Assembly: GCF_026914265.1 (NCBI RefSeq)
Contig: NC_069125.1
Location: 68,898,046-68,962,045 of the forward strand
Direction: 5' to 3'
Origin: Mya arenaria
Lineage: Eukaryota; Mollusca; Bivalvia; Myida; Myidae
Length of the DNA: 64,000 bases
Part shown: positions 12,472 through 24,850 of the stretch, one piece after another
Numbering within the stretch: position 1 is the stretch's first letter
How the letters are laid out: the number at the start of each line of letters is the position of its first letter
Position numbers and translations under genes: made by a program
Notes under the pieces: generated by a model
Databases searched by the model: none
What the model saw: only the letters and a program-made list of their open reading frames with translations
What the model was told of the DNA's origin: nothing

Positions 12472-15400
12472 TGTAGTATAAGTAGATGCTGATTGCTTAA
12501 TGGACGTCCGTCCTGAAGTTTAATATAAGTAGATGCTGATTGCTGTGGGGACGTCATCCTGATGTGAAGAAATAGAAGATGCTAATTTAACAAATTTTGA
12601 GGAAATTTAATAATGTTTAAGGGAGGGAACTTTTTCTCATTGCCGAATGTTTAATTGTCCACCCTTTTTTATTTTGGCGCCTTTCTCACTTGTTCTTTAG
12701 TTTTAATCTGGTTCGGACGTGTGTTTTTTTTGTAGAATAAGTCGATGCTGACTGATTCATGCACATCCAGTTTGTGGTGTAGATTAAGTAGATTCTGATT
12801 GCTTCATGGACATCCACTTTGAGGTGTAGTTTAAGTAGGTGCTGATTGCTTCGTGGACATCCACTTTGAGGTGTAGATTAAGTAGTTTCTGACTGCTTCA
12901 TGGAAATCCACTTTGAGGTGTAGATTAAGTAGATGCTGACTGCTTCATGGACATCCACTTTGAGGTGTAGATTATGTAGATGCTGACTGCTTCATGGACA
13001 TCCACTTTGAGGTGTAGATTAAGTAGATTCTGACTGCTTTATGGACATCCACTTTGAGGTGTAGATTAAGTAGATTCTGACTGCTTCATGGACATCCACT
13101 TTAAGGTCTAGTTTAAGTAGATTCTGATTGCTTCATGGACTTCCACTTTGAGGTGTAGTTTAAGTAGATTCTGACTGCTTCATGGACATCCACTTTAAGG
13201 TCTAGTTTAAGTAGATTCTGATTGCTTCATGTACATCCACTTTGAGGTGTAGTTTAAGTAGATGCTGACTGCTGTATGGACATTCATCATAAAGTGAAGA
13301 ATAAGTAGATGCTGATTGTGAGGATATCAACCCTGAAGTGTAGTATGAGCAGATGCTGATTGCTTTATGGACATCAACCCTGAAGTATAGAATAAGTATA
13401 TGCTGATTGTGAGGACATTCACTCTGAAGTGTAATATGATAGATACTGATTGCTGTGGTGACATCCACCCTGAAGTGTAGAATAAGTATATGCTGATTGC
13501 TTCATGGACATCAACTTTGGGGAGTAGTTAAAGTAGATTCTGATTGCTTCATGGACATCCACTTTGAGGTGTAGATTAAGTAGATTGTAACTGCTTCATG
13601 GACATCCACTTGGAGGTGTAAAATAAGTAGATTCTGATTGGTTCATGGACATCCCCTTTGAGGTGTAGTTTAAGTAGATTTTGATTGCTTCATGGACATC
13701 CACTTTGAGGTGTAGATTAAGTAGATTCTGACTGCTTCATGGACATCCACTTTGAGGTCTAGTTTAAGTAGATTCTGATTGCTTCATGGACATCCACTTT
13801 GAGGTCTAGTTTAAGTAGATGCTGATTGCTGTGGGGACATCCACTTTGAGGTGTAGTTTAAGTAGATTCTGATTGCTGTGGGGACATCCACCCTGAAGTG
13901 TAATATGAGTAGATGCTGATTGCTGTGGGGACATCCACCCTGAAGTGTAGAATAAGTAAATGCTGATTGTTTTATGGACATCAACCCTGAAGTGAAGAAA
14001 AAGTAGATGCTGATTGTGAGGACGTCAACCCTGAAGTGTATTATGAGTAGATGCTGATTGCTGTGGGGACATCCACCCTGAAGTGTAGAATAGGTAAATG
14101 CTGATTGCTTCATGGAAATCCACCCTAAGGTGTAGAATAAGTAGATGCTGATTGTTGTGAGGACATCCACCCTGAAGAGTAATAAGAGTAGATGCTGATT
14201 GCTGTGGGGACATCCACCCTGAAGTGTAGAATAAGTAAATGCTGATTGCTTTATGGACATCAACCCTGAAGTGTAGAATAAGAAGATGCTGATTGTGAGG
14301 CATTTACCCTGAGGTGTAATATGAGTAGATGCTGATTGCTTCATGTGCATCCACCCTGAAGTATATAATAAATTGATGCTGGTTGCTTTATGGACATCAA
14401 CCCTGAAGTATAGAATAAGTAGATGCTGATTGTGAGGACATCCACCCTGAAGTGTAATATGAGTAGATACTGACTGCTGTCTGGACATTCATCATAAAGT
14501 GAAGAATAAGTAGATGCTGATTGTGAGGATATCAACCCTGAAGTGTAGTATGAGTAGATGCTGATTGTTTTATGGACATCCAGCCTGAAGTGAAGTATGA
14601 GCAGATGCTGATTGCTTTATGGACATCAACCCTGAAGTATAGAATAAGTATATGCTGATTGTGAGGACATTCACTCTGAAGTGTAATATGATAGATACTG
14701 ATTGCTGTGGTGACATCCACCCTGAAGTGTAGAATAAATAGATGCTGATTGCTTCATGGACATCAACTTTGGGGAGTAGTTAAAGTAGATTCTGATTGCT
14801 TCATGGACATCCACTTTGAGGTGTAGTTTAAGTAGATACTGACTGCTGTCTGGACATTCATCATAAAGTGAAGAATAAGTAGATGCTGATTGTGAGGATA
14901 TCAACCCTGAAGTGTAGTATGAGTAGATGCTGATTGTTTTATGGACATCCAGCCTGAAGTGAAGTATGAGCAGATGCTGATTGCTTTATGGACATCAACC
15001 CTGAAGTATAGAATAAGTATATGCTGATTGTGAGGACATTCACTCTGAAGTGTAATATGATAGATACTGATTGCTGTGGTGACATCCACCCTGAAGTGTA
15101 GAATAAATAGATGCTGATTGCTTCATGGACATCAACTTTGGGGAGTAGTTAAAGTAGATTCTGATTGCTTCATGGACATCCACTTTGAGGTGCAGTTTAA
15201 GTAGATGCTGACTGCTGTGGGAACATCCATCATGAAGTGTAGAATTAGTAGATGCTGATTGTGAGGACATCAACCCTGAAGTGTAGTATGAGTAGATGCT
15301 GACTGTTTTATGGACATCCAGCCTGAAGTGTAGTATGAGCAGATGCTGATTGTTTTATGGACATCCAGCTTGAAGTGTAGTATGAGTAGATGCTGATTGT

Positions 15401-17088
15401 TTTATTGACATCCAGCTTGAAGTGTAGTATGAGTAGATGCTGATTGTTTTATGGACATCCAGTCTGAAGTGTAGTATGAGTAGATGCTGATTGTTTTATG
15501 GACATCCAGCTTGAAGTGTAGTATGAGTAGATGCTGATTGTTTTATGGACATCCAACCTAAAGTTTAGTATGAGCAGATGCTGATTGTTTCATGGACATC
15601 CATCCAGAAGTGTAGTATGAGTAGATGCTGATTGTTTTATTGACATCCACTCTGAAGTGTAGTATGAGTAGATGCTGATTGTTTTATGGACATCCAGTCT
15701 GAAGTGTAGCATGAGTATATGCTAATTGTTTGATGGACATCCACCCTGAAGTGTAGTATGAGTAGATGCTGATTGTTTTATGGACATCCACCCTGAAGTG
15801 TAGTATGAGTAGATGCTGATTGTTTTGTGGACATCCAGCCTAAAGTGTAGTATGAGCAGATGTGATTGTTATATAGACATCCAGCCTGAAGTATAGTATT
15901 TGTAGATGTTGATTGTTTTATGGACATCCAGTCTGAAGTGCAGTATGAGCAGATGCTGATTGTTTTATAGACATCCACCCTAAAGTGTAGTATAAGTAGA
16001 TGCTGATTGTTTTATGGACATCCAGCCTGAAGTGTAGTATGAGCAGATGCTGATTGTTTTATAGACATCCACCCTAAAGTGTAGTATAAGTAGATGCTGA
16101 TTGTTTTATGGACATCCAGCCTAAAGTGTTTTATGGACATCCAGCCTGAAGCGTAGCATGAGTAGATGCTGATTGTTTTATGGACATCCACTCTGAGGTT
16201 AGTATTAGTAGATGCTGATTGTTTTATGGACATCCAGCCTGAAGTGTAATATAAGCAGATGCTGATTGTTTTATGGACATCCAGCCTGAAGTGTAATATA
16301 AGTAGATGTTGATTGTTTTATGGACATCCAGCTTGAAGTTAGTATAAGTAGATGCTGATTGTTTTATGGACATCCACCTTGAAGTGTAAATAGATGCTGA
16401 TTGTTTTATGGACATCCAGTCTGAAGTGAAGTAAGAGTAGATGCTGATTGGTTTATGGACATCCAGTCTGAAGTGTAGTATGAGTAGATGCTGATTGTTT
16501 TATTGACATCCAGCTTGAAGTGTAGTATGAGTAGATGCTGATTGTTTTATTGACATCCAGCTTGAAGTGTAGTTTAAGTAGATGTTGATTGTTTTATGGA
16601 CATCCAGCCTGAAGTGCAATATAAGTAGATGCTGATTGTTTTATGGACATCCAGTCTGAAGTGTAGTATGAGTAGATGCTGATTGTTTTATGGACATCCA
16701 GCCTGAAGTGTAGTAAGAGTAGATGCTGAATGTTTTATGGACATCCAGTCTGAAGTGTAGTATGAGCAGATGCTGATTGTTTTATGGACATCCAGTCTGA
16801 AGTGTAATATAAGTAGATGCTGATTGTTTTATTGACATCCAGCTTGAAGTGTAGTATGAGCAAATGCTGATTGTTTTATGGGCATCCAGTCTGAAGTGAA
16901 GTAAGAGTAGATTCTGAGTGTTTTATTGACATCCAACTTGAAGTGTAGTATGAGTAGATGCTGATTGTTTTATGGACATCCAGCCTGAAGTGTAGTATGA
17001 GTAGATGCTGATTGTTTTATGGACATCCAGCCTGAAGTGTAGTATAAGTAGATGCTGATTGTTTTATGGACATCCAGCCTGAGGTGTA
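12472..17088. repeat. Minisatellite 1, 47-bp unit, about 95 copies
   Basis: A long tandem array whose unit is close to TAGTATGAGTAGATGCTGAT followed by a TTGTTTTATGGACATCCAGCC-like half, 47 bp in all. A run of unrelated sequence interrupts it near 12585-12730. Variants cluster regionally: TTTGAGGTGTAG types near 12.8-13.8 kb, CCCTGAAGTGTA types near 13.9-15.3 kb, and TTTTATGGACATCCAGCC types after 15.3 kb. A higher-order unit of 369 bp occurs at 14481-14849 and again at 14850-15218, with a shorter relative near 13270-13560. Long minus-strand frames across it (for example 13811-14488) are by-products of the repeat. Confidence 0.97.
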
Positions 17089-17122
17089 AAACGATGCAAT
17101 GTGGCCAAGAATTGCATCGTTT
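17089..17122. repeat. Hairpin at the edge of minisatellite 1
   Basis: AAACGATGCAAT at 17089-17100 and its perfect complement ATTGCATCGTTT at 17111-17122 are separated by ten bases. The 12-bp stem sits exactly where the tandem array stops. Confidence 0.8.
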
Positions 17123-19125
17123 AAGAAAATAAATAATTGTACATTAGTATACCTCGCTTCAATAGAACATAGAGTAAAAACGCCAGGCCAATATATTCGA
17201 CTAACACCTCGCACTGTCACCCTCTGCCGCACGGTTACCCTCTGACGTCATAACAATGACATGGCACTACAAATTAAGCGCCATATGAGAAAATTATGAT
17301 GGATAAAGCTGGCAGAACATATGAAATTGCCAATACGCTACGAATACGAAATTTACAGATAGTGTCTTACATAAGTCTGCTTTACCTGAGCGCTTTGTTT
17401 ACCTGCCGACAATTGTTGCAAAACTGGCAGCAAGATTAGCAGCTTTCAGAAAGAATGAGTTATTGACATTTAAATTAATGTAATAAACCTGTTGAACTTA
17501 TAAAAATCAAATTTTGTTCTCTTGATTTACATCGAATACTTCAAAATAAGACATTTTTGTTCGGTTTGATAAAGTAGATATTGACTGGCTTGAGAAAACA
17601 TAATATTATTTTGGCTGGTCCCTGGGATATCGAGCACAGTTGAAAAGAGCAACGCTTATTTCATTTTTTATCTCCTTTAACGGAAGACCGAGAAACAAAC
17701 ATGCGTACGAGGAGGATATAAAATAAAAATACACATGCCTAATTTTTTTTTTGGTCGGAAATAAAATATATTTATTGCGCGATGCTCTGTGCGTATCATG
17801 CCTGTAAAGTATTAATTGAATATATAGTGTCATCGGCAAGCTTTTGTTAAACCTTATTTTCCATACAAACGAAATCGTCACACATGTGAGTATTTCGTTC
17901 GAATTCCTCAAATATGTGTGGCGAATACGAGCGAATGTGTCACAACTTTGAAGAGTTTTGATACGTTTTTTCTTTACAGCAAACGTCTACAATTACCATA
18001 TTTCAAATATTTTACTAGACTATTATGTCATACTGTGTATTTGAAATTTGAATGACACTGACTGTTCACAAGTTACAAGGAAAATTATTCTGCCCCTCCT
18101 CTTGACAAAATATAGATATTCATGCAATTAATATATTATGGACTCAACAAATCGAAAGCGAAGTCAAAGGTCAAGGTCATCATTACGTAGCTTTTTCAAT
18201 AAATAATTAAGAACGCCTAAAAATAGTTTTTATTAATCTAATACGGCACGAAACACTCCCTCCGATGGTCAGTGGACAGTGTCTACCATACAATAAGTAA
18301 AGTATCAGTCGCTGTATTGTAAAGACAAATATTATGAAGGACAAGCTATGGAACTCCTATACATTTTGGAGAGATATTGTCTTAGACTATAACTAAATTT
18401 AGGAGACTACAATACACCTGACGGATATTTATCATAAACGCAAACTATACTGTCAACTGCAGGGGAGTTGCTACGATTACTCACCTGGAATAATACATTT
18501 TAATAATTTACCAATAGTGTGAGAAGTCCTAATAGTGAGATGAGTATTATAAGACCCATTATGTGGATGTTAAAAAATCCAATCGGAAAGCGTCTATGAA
18601 TAAACATTTAGATATTGTAAGAAAAGTTAATACTTATCAATAACTGTCCATAAACTAAGTTGTAAAGGAACCTTGTCCGTAAATAGACAAAATACCGTTA
18701 TAAAAATGTAAAATAATGAATATTAGCCAGACGGAAAAAACGAAAAACAACAAACTGATTCGCTTGCTTTTTATTTCGACTGGTTGCTGGTCAGATGCAG
18801 TGATTATTTCATTTGTCAAGGGAAAGTTATAATGATAAGAAACCCAGGGTTTAAGTCTCGTGTTTATACCGCAATGCACATATTACCTATATATAGGCAG
18901 ACATTTATAAACTCAAAGAAGGCGATTACGCACCTGATATGTATGTTAACATTTTTTTGTCTCTTTGACTTCGCATTTGGTTAATTAGAAGTGTAAGCAT
19001 TATTAATTACATTTTAATAGACCCCACTATAGATGGTGTAAGTTGACATAATATACCAAACTATAAGGACTCCCGTATTCACATATGAAGATGTATTCAA
19101 TATGCTAAAGCAATGGCATTGTTTA
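17123..19125. other. Intergenic, no gene recognised
   Basis: AT-rich sequence with short frames only. No repeat family or domain was recognised. Confidence 0.5.
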
Positions 19126-19470
19126 TTAGAACGTGTACATTGTATACATATTTTTACACGAACATTGTAAATTATGTTTGTAAATTCTCAAAATGTAGCG
19201 TTCGTTAGGTCGCATTTTAGCGCAAAGCATTAAATGCGTGTAAGTCCGTATCACACGTGAATCAAGTGTTTGATGAATCAACACGGTGCTGCTCCAGGTC
19301 GTTGTTTCTTTGGAAGGCTTGTCTATGGCTTGAACACATGCTGACCCCCGTTTTGGCTGCCGCTTGCGCTTCTTTTTGGCAAACACTTGATCCATAAAAT
19401 AATAAAGAAAACACATGCACGTATATGTAAAGGTCCAAAGTTGTAAAAACAATTTAAACTTATTTGGCAT
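19126..19470 (-). CDS. Hypothetical small secreted basic protein
   Basis: An open frame of 114 residues starting at the ATG at 19468-19470. It has a plausible signal or membrane anchor at residues 8-30 (FLQLWTFTYTCMCFLYYF), then a strongly basic KKKRKRQPKR stretch, and cysteines further on (SAC, LCAK, CSCK). It does not show the IL-17 signature and I do not recognise it. The basic stretch could be a furin-type processing site. It may be one exon of a larger gene, or a chance frame in AT-rich DNA. Confidence 0.25.
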   Translation of the reverse strand: MPNKFKLFLQLWTFTYTCMCFLYYFMDQVFAKKKRKRQPKRGSACVQAIDKPSKETTTWSSTVLIHQTLDSRVIRTYTHLMLCAKMRPNERYILRIYKHNLQCSCKNMYTMYTF

Positions 19471-21920
19471 AATGGTAAGGGCTATCGAGTCAAAGACAGA
19501 TTTAGTTTATGACTATTTAATTTACTAAGCTCGCAATTGATTTAAAACTGGAATAATCATACACTTGATAATCAAATATCGACGATTAATTCCCTCACGT
19601 ATTTAATCAATTTATTTCAGGTGGGTGACAGGTACGTGGCGAAAAGTTACTTGGGTTGATATGACATATTTTCCTTTTCTTCCCTCATCTGAAAGTATAA
19701 TATATTATCATAAAACTGTTACATTTAAGATGCTATCGTCGTTTAATTGGATTCAGTATAGCAATAAACCATGAAACCTGTAAAATATTTTTTTATTTAG
19801 TTATGCACACATGAACATCACTACCATCATATTCCTTACCGTTCAGTAATGATATATATAACGACCATCTATGATGCAATGGGTTGTTCAAAATATCGAT
19901 ATTGATGCAGATGATGCTATGAAAGGTAATTGGTTAAGGCTATTTCAATGTTTGATTTCCGCCAGATTTAAATGACAAATAATTTAATTTGATTTGAGTT
20001 TTACTACTTCGATGATTAGATTGATGGAGCTCATGTTTGTTGTGGTTTTGTTGTGGACTGGGTAAAATCTGAAACACTGTCTACAGGCCCCCGTGAATAC
20101 ATTCCAGGTCAACTCTTCGTGTTACAGAGTTGGAAAACTGTTTCTACGTGCTCGTGATGAAATGTCGTTTTGAGTTTTTCATAAAAAATCAATACGGGAA
20201 TATCAAGACATCTTTTAAATTACAATTTTTCCTAGCTTTATTATCATTGTTTTGAATTCACACGGAAATGATTTCACTTTCATTACTTAAGTATTTCTGT
20301 ACTAACGACAAACGAATAAATATCGCACACATGGTGTAGCATCCTTTCCGAAATCCGAATGGAACGTCGAATTTTGATAACAACCTACATTTCCTACATA
20401 TTAAATCGGCTATCGGCCTTTAATAGGTACTAGGCTCAATCTTTTAAAATTGACATTGAACAGCTTGACAGATATGACGTCATAATTTGATTCCCTGCTG
20501 AAAGAAAATGATAAAATTTGTAATCCAAATGACTAAAAACTGGAAAAGGGATCTACTACTTCACTCGCCCCGTCTTTCTGAATCCATAAGATTTGACATT
20601 ACATGTTTTAACTAGTCTATTACTTAAATTTACCACATCATTAATGCTATTATGAATTTGCAAGTAATGGTCATGTAGAGATTATTTTTTCAGGAATTTG
20701 AATTTAATCAATTACTGGTTTGACGTTATTGTTTATCGATTTCTGTTTAATGTTTTTAAGCACCAAACTCAATTTACACAATAGCGCTGTACGACATGTT
20801 TTTTCTCTCACTTTTTGTTTTAAAACTAATTATATGCCATGAGTATTGAGATTAGGAATCAGTTACCTAAACGAAATAAAACAGAGTTAAAATTGTGTTA
20901 TGTCGGGTAAAATTGTATATGAATGTTCAATGCACATGCTCGTCGCATGAGAGAAAACGGCTCATGTTCTCTGGTTCTACAAAATATAGAAGCGCAAATA
21001 GCCAGTGAACATGCAGGCGTAAGAATTATGGAATATAAACACGCGAACATTTGAATAATACTAAATTCACATTGGTCCAACAATAAGTGCATACACAGAC
21101 GAAGAATCTTTTATGTGAGACTTTCAAAATAAACATGAACACCAATACAATGATTTGTTTATTCAAAAAGATCTTCCGCCTGTACACAAAATTGGTTCAT
21201 CTATGAAAGCATTCGGTGAAAAGGCATTTCGTAAGTTTGACGTTGTTAGCTTTTCGATTTCCGAACCAATAAAGACTCGCTTGTCAGAGGTTAATTATAT
21301 TACCCAATACTCGTACAGTAAGAAGGAAATTATATGTAACATATCTCAGATACCCGTGATCTCATTACTTCCTATATATTAACAAAATAATACCATTTGA
21401 CATGTACATGCATTGTTAGAACAATGTTGAAATAATTTACTTAAGCTACCACTCGCAAAAAGTTCAGAATTAAATGTTAATTCAAAGTAGATCAAATGTC
21501 GATTTTGTTGTAAAAGGAAGTTCATTGGGTATATTCAGTGTATTCACTATTCAGTATTGAAACCGTCTTACAATGTACAACGTAGCCTTTCAATCAATGA
21601 GAATATTTCATAAAGCAAGAGTTTAACTCCTCGCATAACATGCATTATCATGCTATTTATTATTGGGAACGTGCTTTATCCTGTCACGAAGTAGTATTTT
21701 TTAAGAACTTAACTCCAAAAAAACAACTTACCTAGACTAACGACGCTAAGATCAAATGACCACCACCGAAATATGACACAAACTAGACCTTTACATAATA
21801 GCACAATGACATTGAATACCCGTGCATTTCAAAAATAAATAAATATCATTTTGAAAGCACTAGGCAGTGCAATTACTAGCCCATATATAGCCTTTCAATT
21901 GTCGTTTTCGATGTACCAGC
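19471..21920. other. Intergenic, no gene recognised
   Basis: AT-rich sequence between the uncertain secreted-protein frame and the second minisatellite. Only short frames without domains were seen. Confidence 0.5.
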
Positions 21921-21924
21921 CAGA

Positions 21925-24805
21925 CTTGACTCTGATGATGCACATAGATCCTGGCCGGCCCACAACAGCCGATCTTCGACTGTGATGATGCACTTAGATC
22001 CTGGCCGGTACACAACAGTCGATGTCTGGCCGGCCCGAAACAGCCGATATTCGTCTGTGATGATGCACATAGAGCCTGGCCGGCCCAAAACAGCCGTGAC
22101 TCGTCTGTGATGATTCACATAGTGCCTGACCGGCCCGAAACAGCCAAGACTCGTCTGTGATGATGCACATAGAGCTTAGCCGGCCCGAAACAGCCGACAC
22201 TTGCTGTGGTGATGCACATAGATTCTGGCCGGCCAAACACAACCGTGACTCGTCTGTGATGTTGCACATAGTTCTTAGCCGGCCCAACACAGCCGAGACT
22301 CGTCTGTGGGGATACACATCGTGCCTGACTGGCCCGAAACAGCCGTGACTCGTCTATGATGATGCTAATAGAGCTTGGCCGAACCGAAACAGCCGAAACT
22401 CGTCTTTGATGATGCACATAGTGCCTGGCCGGCCCGATTCAGCCGAGACTCGTCTGTGATGATGCACATAGAGCTTAGCCGGCCCGAAACAGCCGACACT
22501 TGCTGTGGTGATGCACATAGATTCTGGCCGGCCAAACACAACCGTGACTCGTCTGTGATGTTGCACATAGTTCTTAGCCGGCCCAACACAGCCGAGACTC
22601 GTCTGTGGGGATACACATCGTGCCTGACTGGCCCGAAACAGCCGTGACTCGTCTATGATGATGCTAATAGAGCTTGGCCGAACCGAAACAGCCGAAACTC
22701 GTCTTTGATGATGCACATAGTGCCTGGCCGGCCCGAAACAGCCGAGACTCGTCAGTGATGATGCATATAATGCCTGGTCAGTCCGAAACAGCCGGGACTC
22801 GTCTATGATGATGCACATAGTGCCTGGCCGGCACGAAACAGCCATGACTTGTCTGTGATGATGCACATAGAGCTTGGCCGAGCCGAAACAGTCGTGTCTC
22901 GTCTTTGGTGATCCACATAGAGCTGGCCGGCCCGAAACTCGTTTTTGATGATGCTAATAGAGCATGGCCGGCCAGCTTCAATCGTGACTGCTACAGTTTT
23001 GATGATGTACATTGAACCGTAACAACCGGGACTGGTCTCTGATGATGCTCATTGAGTCTGACATGCCCGCAACAACCATGACTCGTTTCTTACGTTTCAC
23101 ATTGAGCCTGGCCGACCTTCAACAACACTGACTCGTCTCTGGTGAATCACAATAGCCTGAACGGCCCGCTTCATCTATAACTCGACTCTGATATTTCATA
23201 TTGAGTCTGACCGACCTTCAACAACCATGACTCGTCTCTGGAGAATCACAAAAGACTGACCGGCCCGCTACATCGATCACTCGTCTCTAATGATGCACAT
23301 AGATCCTGACCGACCCGTAACAACCGAGACTGGTCTCTGATGATGCTCATTGAGTCTGACCTGCCCGCAACAACCATGACTCGTTTCTTACGTTTCATAT
23401 TGGGCCTGACCGACCTTCAACAACAATGACTCGTCTCTGGTGAATCACAATAGCCTGACCTGCCCGCTTCATCTATAACTCGACTCTGATATTTCATAAT
23501 GAGCCTGACCTACCTTCAATAAACATGACTCGTCTCTGGTGAATCACAAAAGACTGACAGGCCCGCTACATCGATCACTCGTCTCTGATGATGCACATAG
23601 ATCCTGACCGACCCGTAACAACCGAGACTGGTCTCTGATGATGCTCATTGAGTCTGACATGCCCGCAACAACCATGACTCGTTTCTTACATTTCACATTG
23701 AGCCTGACCGACCTTCAACAACAATGACTCGTCTCTGGTGAATCACAATAGCCTGACCTGCCCGCTTCATCTATAACTCGACTCTGATATTTCATATTGA
23801 ACCTGACCGACCTTCAATAACCATGACTCGTCAATGGTGAATCACAAAAGACTGACCGGCCCGCTACATCGATCACTCGTCTCTGATGATGCACATAGAT
23901 CCTGACCGACCCGTAACAACCGAGACGCGTCATCATCTGCACATAAAGCCCGACCGACCCGTTACAACCCAGACTCGTCTCTGATGATTAACATAGATCT
24001 TGACCGGCTTGCTACAACCGATACTCGTCTCTGATGCTGCAGATATAGCATAACCGGCCCGTAACAGCCCAGACTCGTCTCTGAATATATACATGGAGCC
24101 GCAGATGTAGATGTACATAGAGCCGCAATAGCCGAGACTAATCTGTAATGGCGCACATAGTGCCTGTCAGACCCGTTTCAACCGAGACTCGTTTCTGATG
24201 ATACACATAGAGCCTGACCGACCCAGTACAACCGAGACTCGTCTTTGATGATGCACATAGATTCTGACCGACCCGTGATTATCGAGATTCGTCATCATCT
24301 GCACATAAAGCCTGGCCGACCCCTAACAACCGATACTCGTCTCTGATGATAAACAAAGAGCCTGTTCGGCTCGCTGCAACCAATACTCGTCTCTGATGCT
24401 GAAGATATAGCCTGACCGACCCGTAACAGCCGAGACTCGACTCTGAATATGTACATAGAGCCGCAACAGCCGAAACTTATCTCTAATGACGCACATAGTG
24501 CCTGTCCGACCCGCAACAGCCGACACTAATCTCTAATGATGCACATAGTGCCTGTCCGACCCGCAACAGCCGAGGCTAATCCCTAATCTAATGATGCACA
24601 TAGTGCCTGTCCGACCCGCAACAGCCGAGAGTCGTCTCTGTGATGCAAATAGAGTGTGACAGCTACAACCATGATTTGTCTTTGATGATTCACATTCAGC
24701 CTGGCCGGGTCGCTACAACCGGGACTCGTCACTAATGACACAAATAGAGTCTGACCGGCTAGCTAGAATCGAGACTCATCTTGATGATGCACGTAGAGCC
24801 TGCCC
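21925..24805. repeat. Minisatellite 2, 50-bp unit, about 57 copies
   Basis: A tandem array with a unit near CTGGCCGGCCCGAAACAGCC followed by GAGACTCGTCTGTGATGATG and CACATAGTGC, 50 bp in all. It is noticeably more GC-rich than its surroundings. Two higher-order registers are visible. A 299-bp block at 22172-22470 repeats almost exactly at 22471-22769. A different block of about 299 bp occurs three times at 23041, 23339 and 23638. Units diverge toward the right end. Minus-strand frames such as 22354-22866 follow from the repeat and are not called as genes. Confidence 0.97.
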
Positions 24806-24850
24806 GGATGTGGGTTCGATTCCTACCTGGGTTTCCCTCTCATGCCCGCT
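24798..24850 (+). repeat. tRNA-like B-box fragment at the array edge
   Basis: GGTTCGATTCC, a perfect pol III B-box core, lies inside a five-pair T-arm-like stem (GTGGG/CCTAC) immediately after the last recognisable 50-bp unit. No full tRNA body or A box is present, so it is more likely a SINE remnant than a tRNA gene. Confidence 0.4.

Noticed and set aside
12253-12492. A short frame with a hydrophobic segment
   Set aside because: No recognisable domain, it overlaps an equally long frame, and it ends at the start of a minisatellite.
13811-14488. A 225-residue minus-strand open frame
   Set aside because: It lies wholly within the 47-bp tandem array, is made of frame-rotated repeats of the unit, and has neighbours like it all along the array.
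22354-22866. A 170-residue minus-strand open frame
   Set aside because: It is a by-product of the 50-bp minisatellite, with overlapping frames giving similar repeat peptides.
24798-24850. A tRNA gene
   Set aside because: Only the T arm and B box are present; acceptor, D and anticodon arms cannot be drawn.
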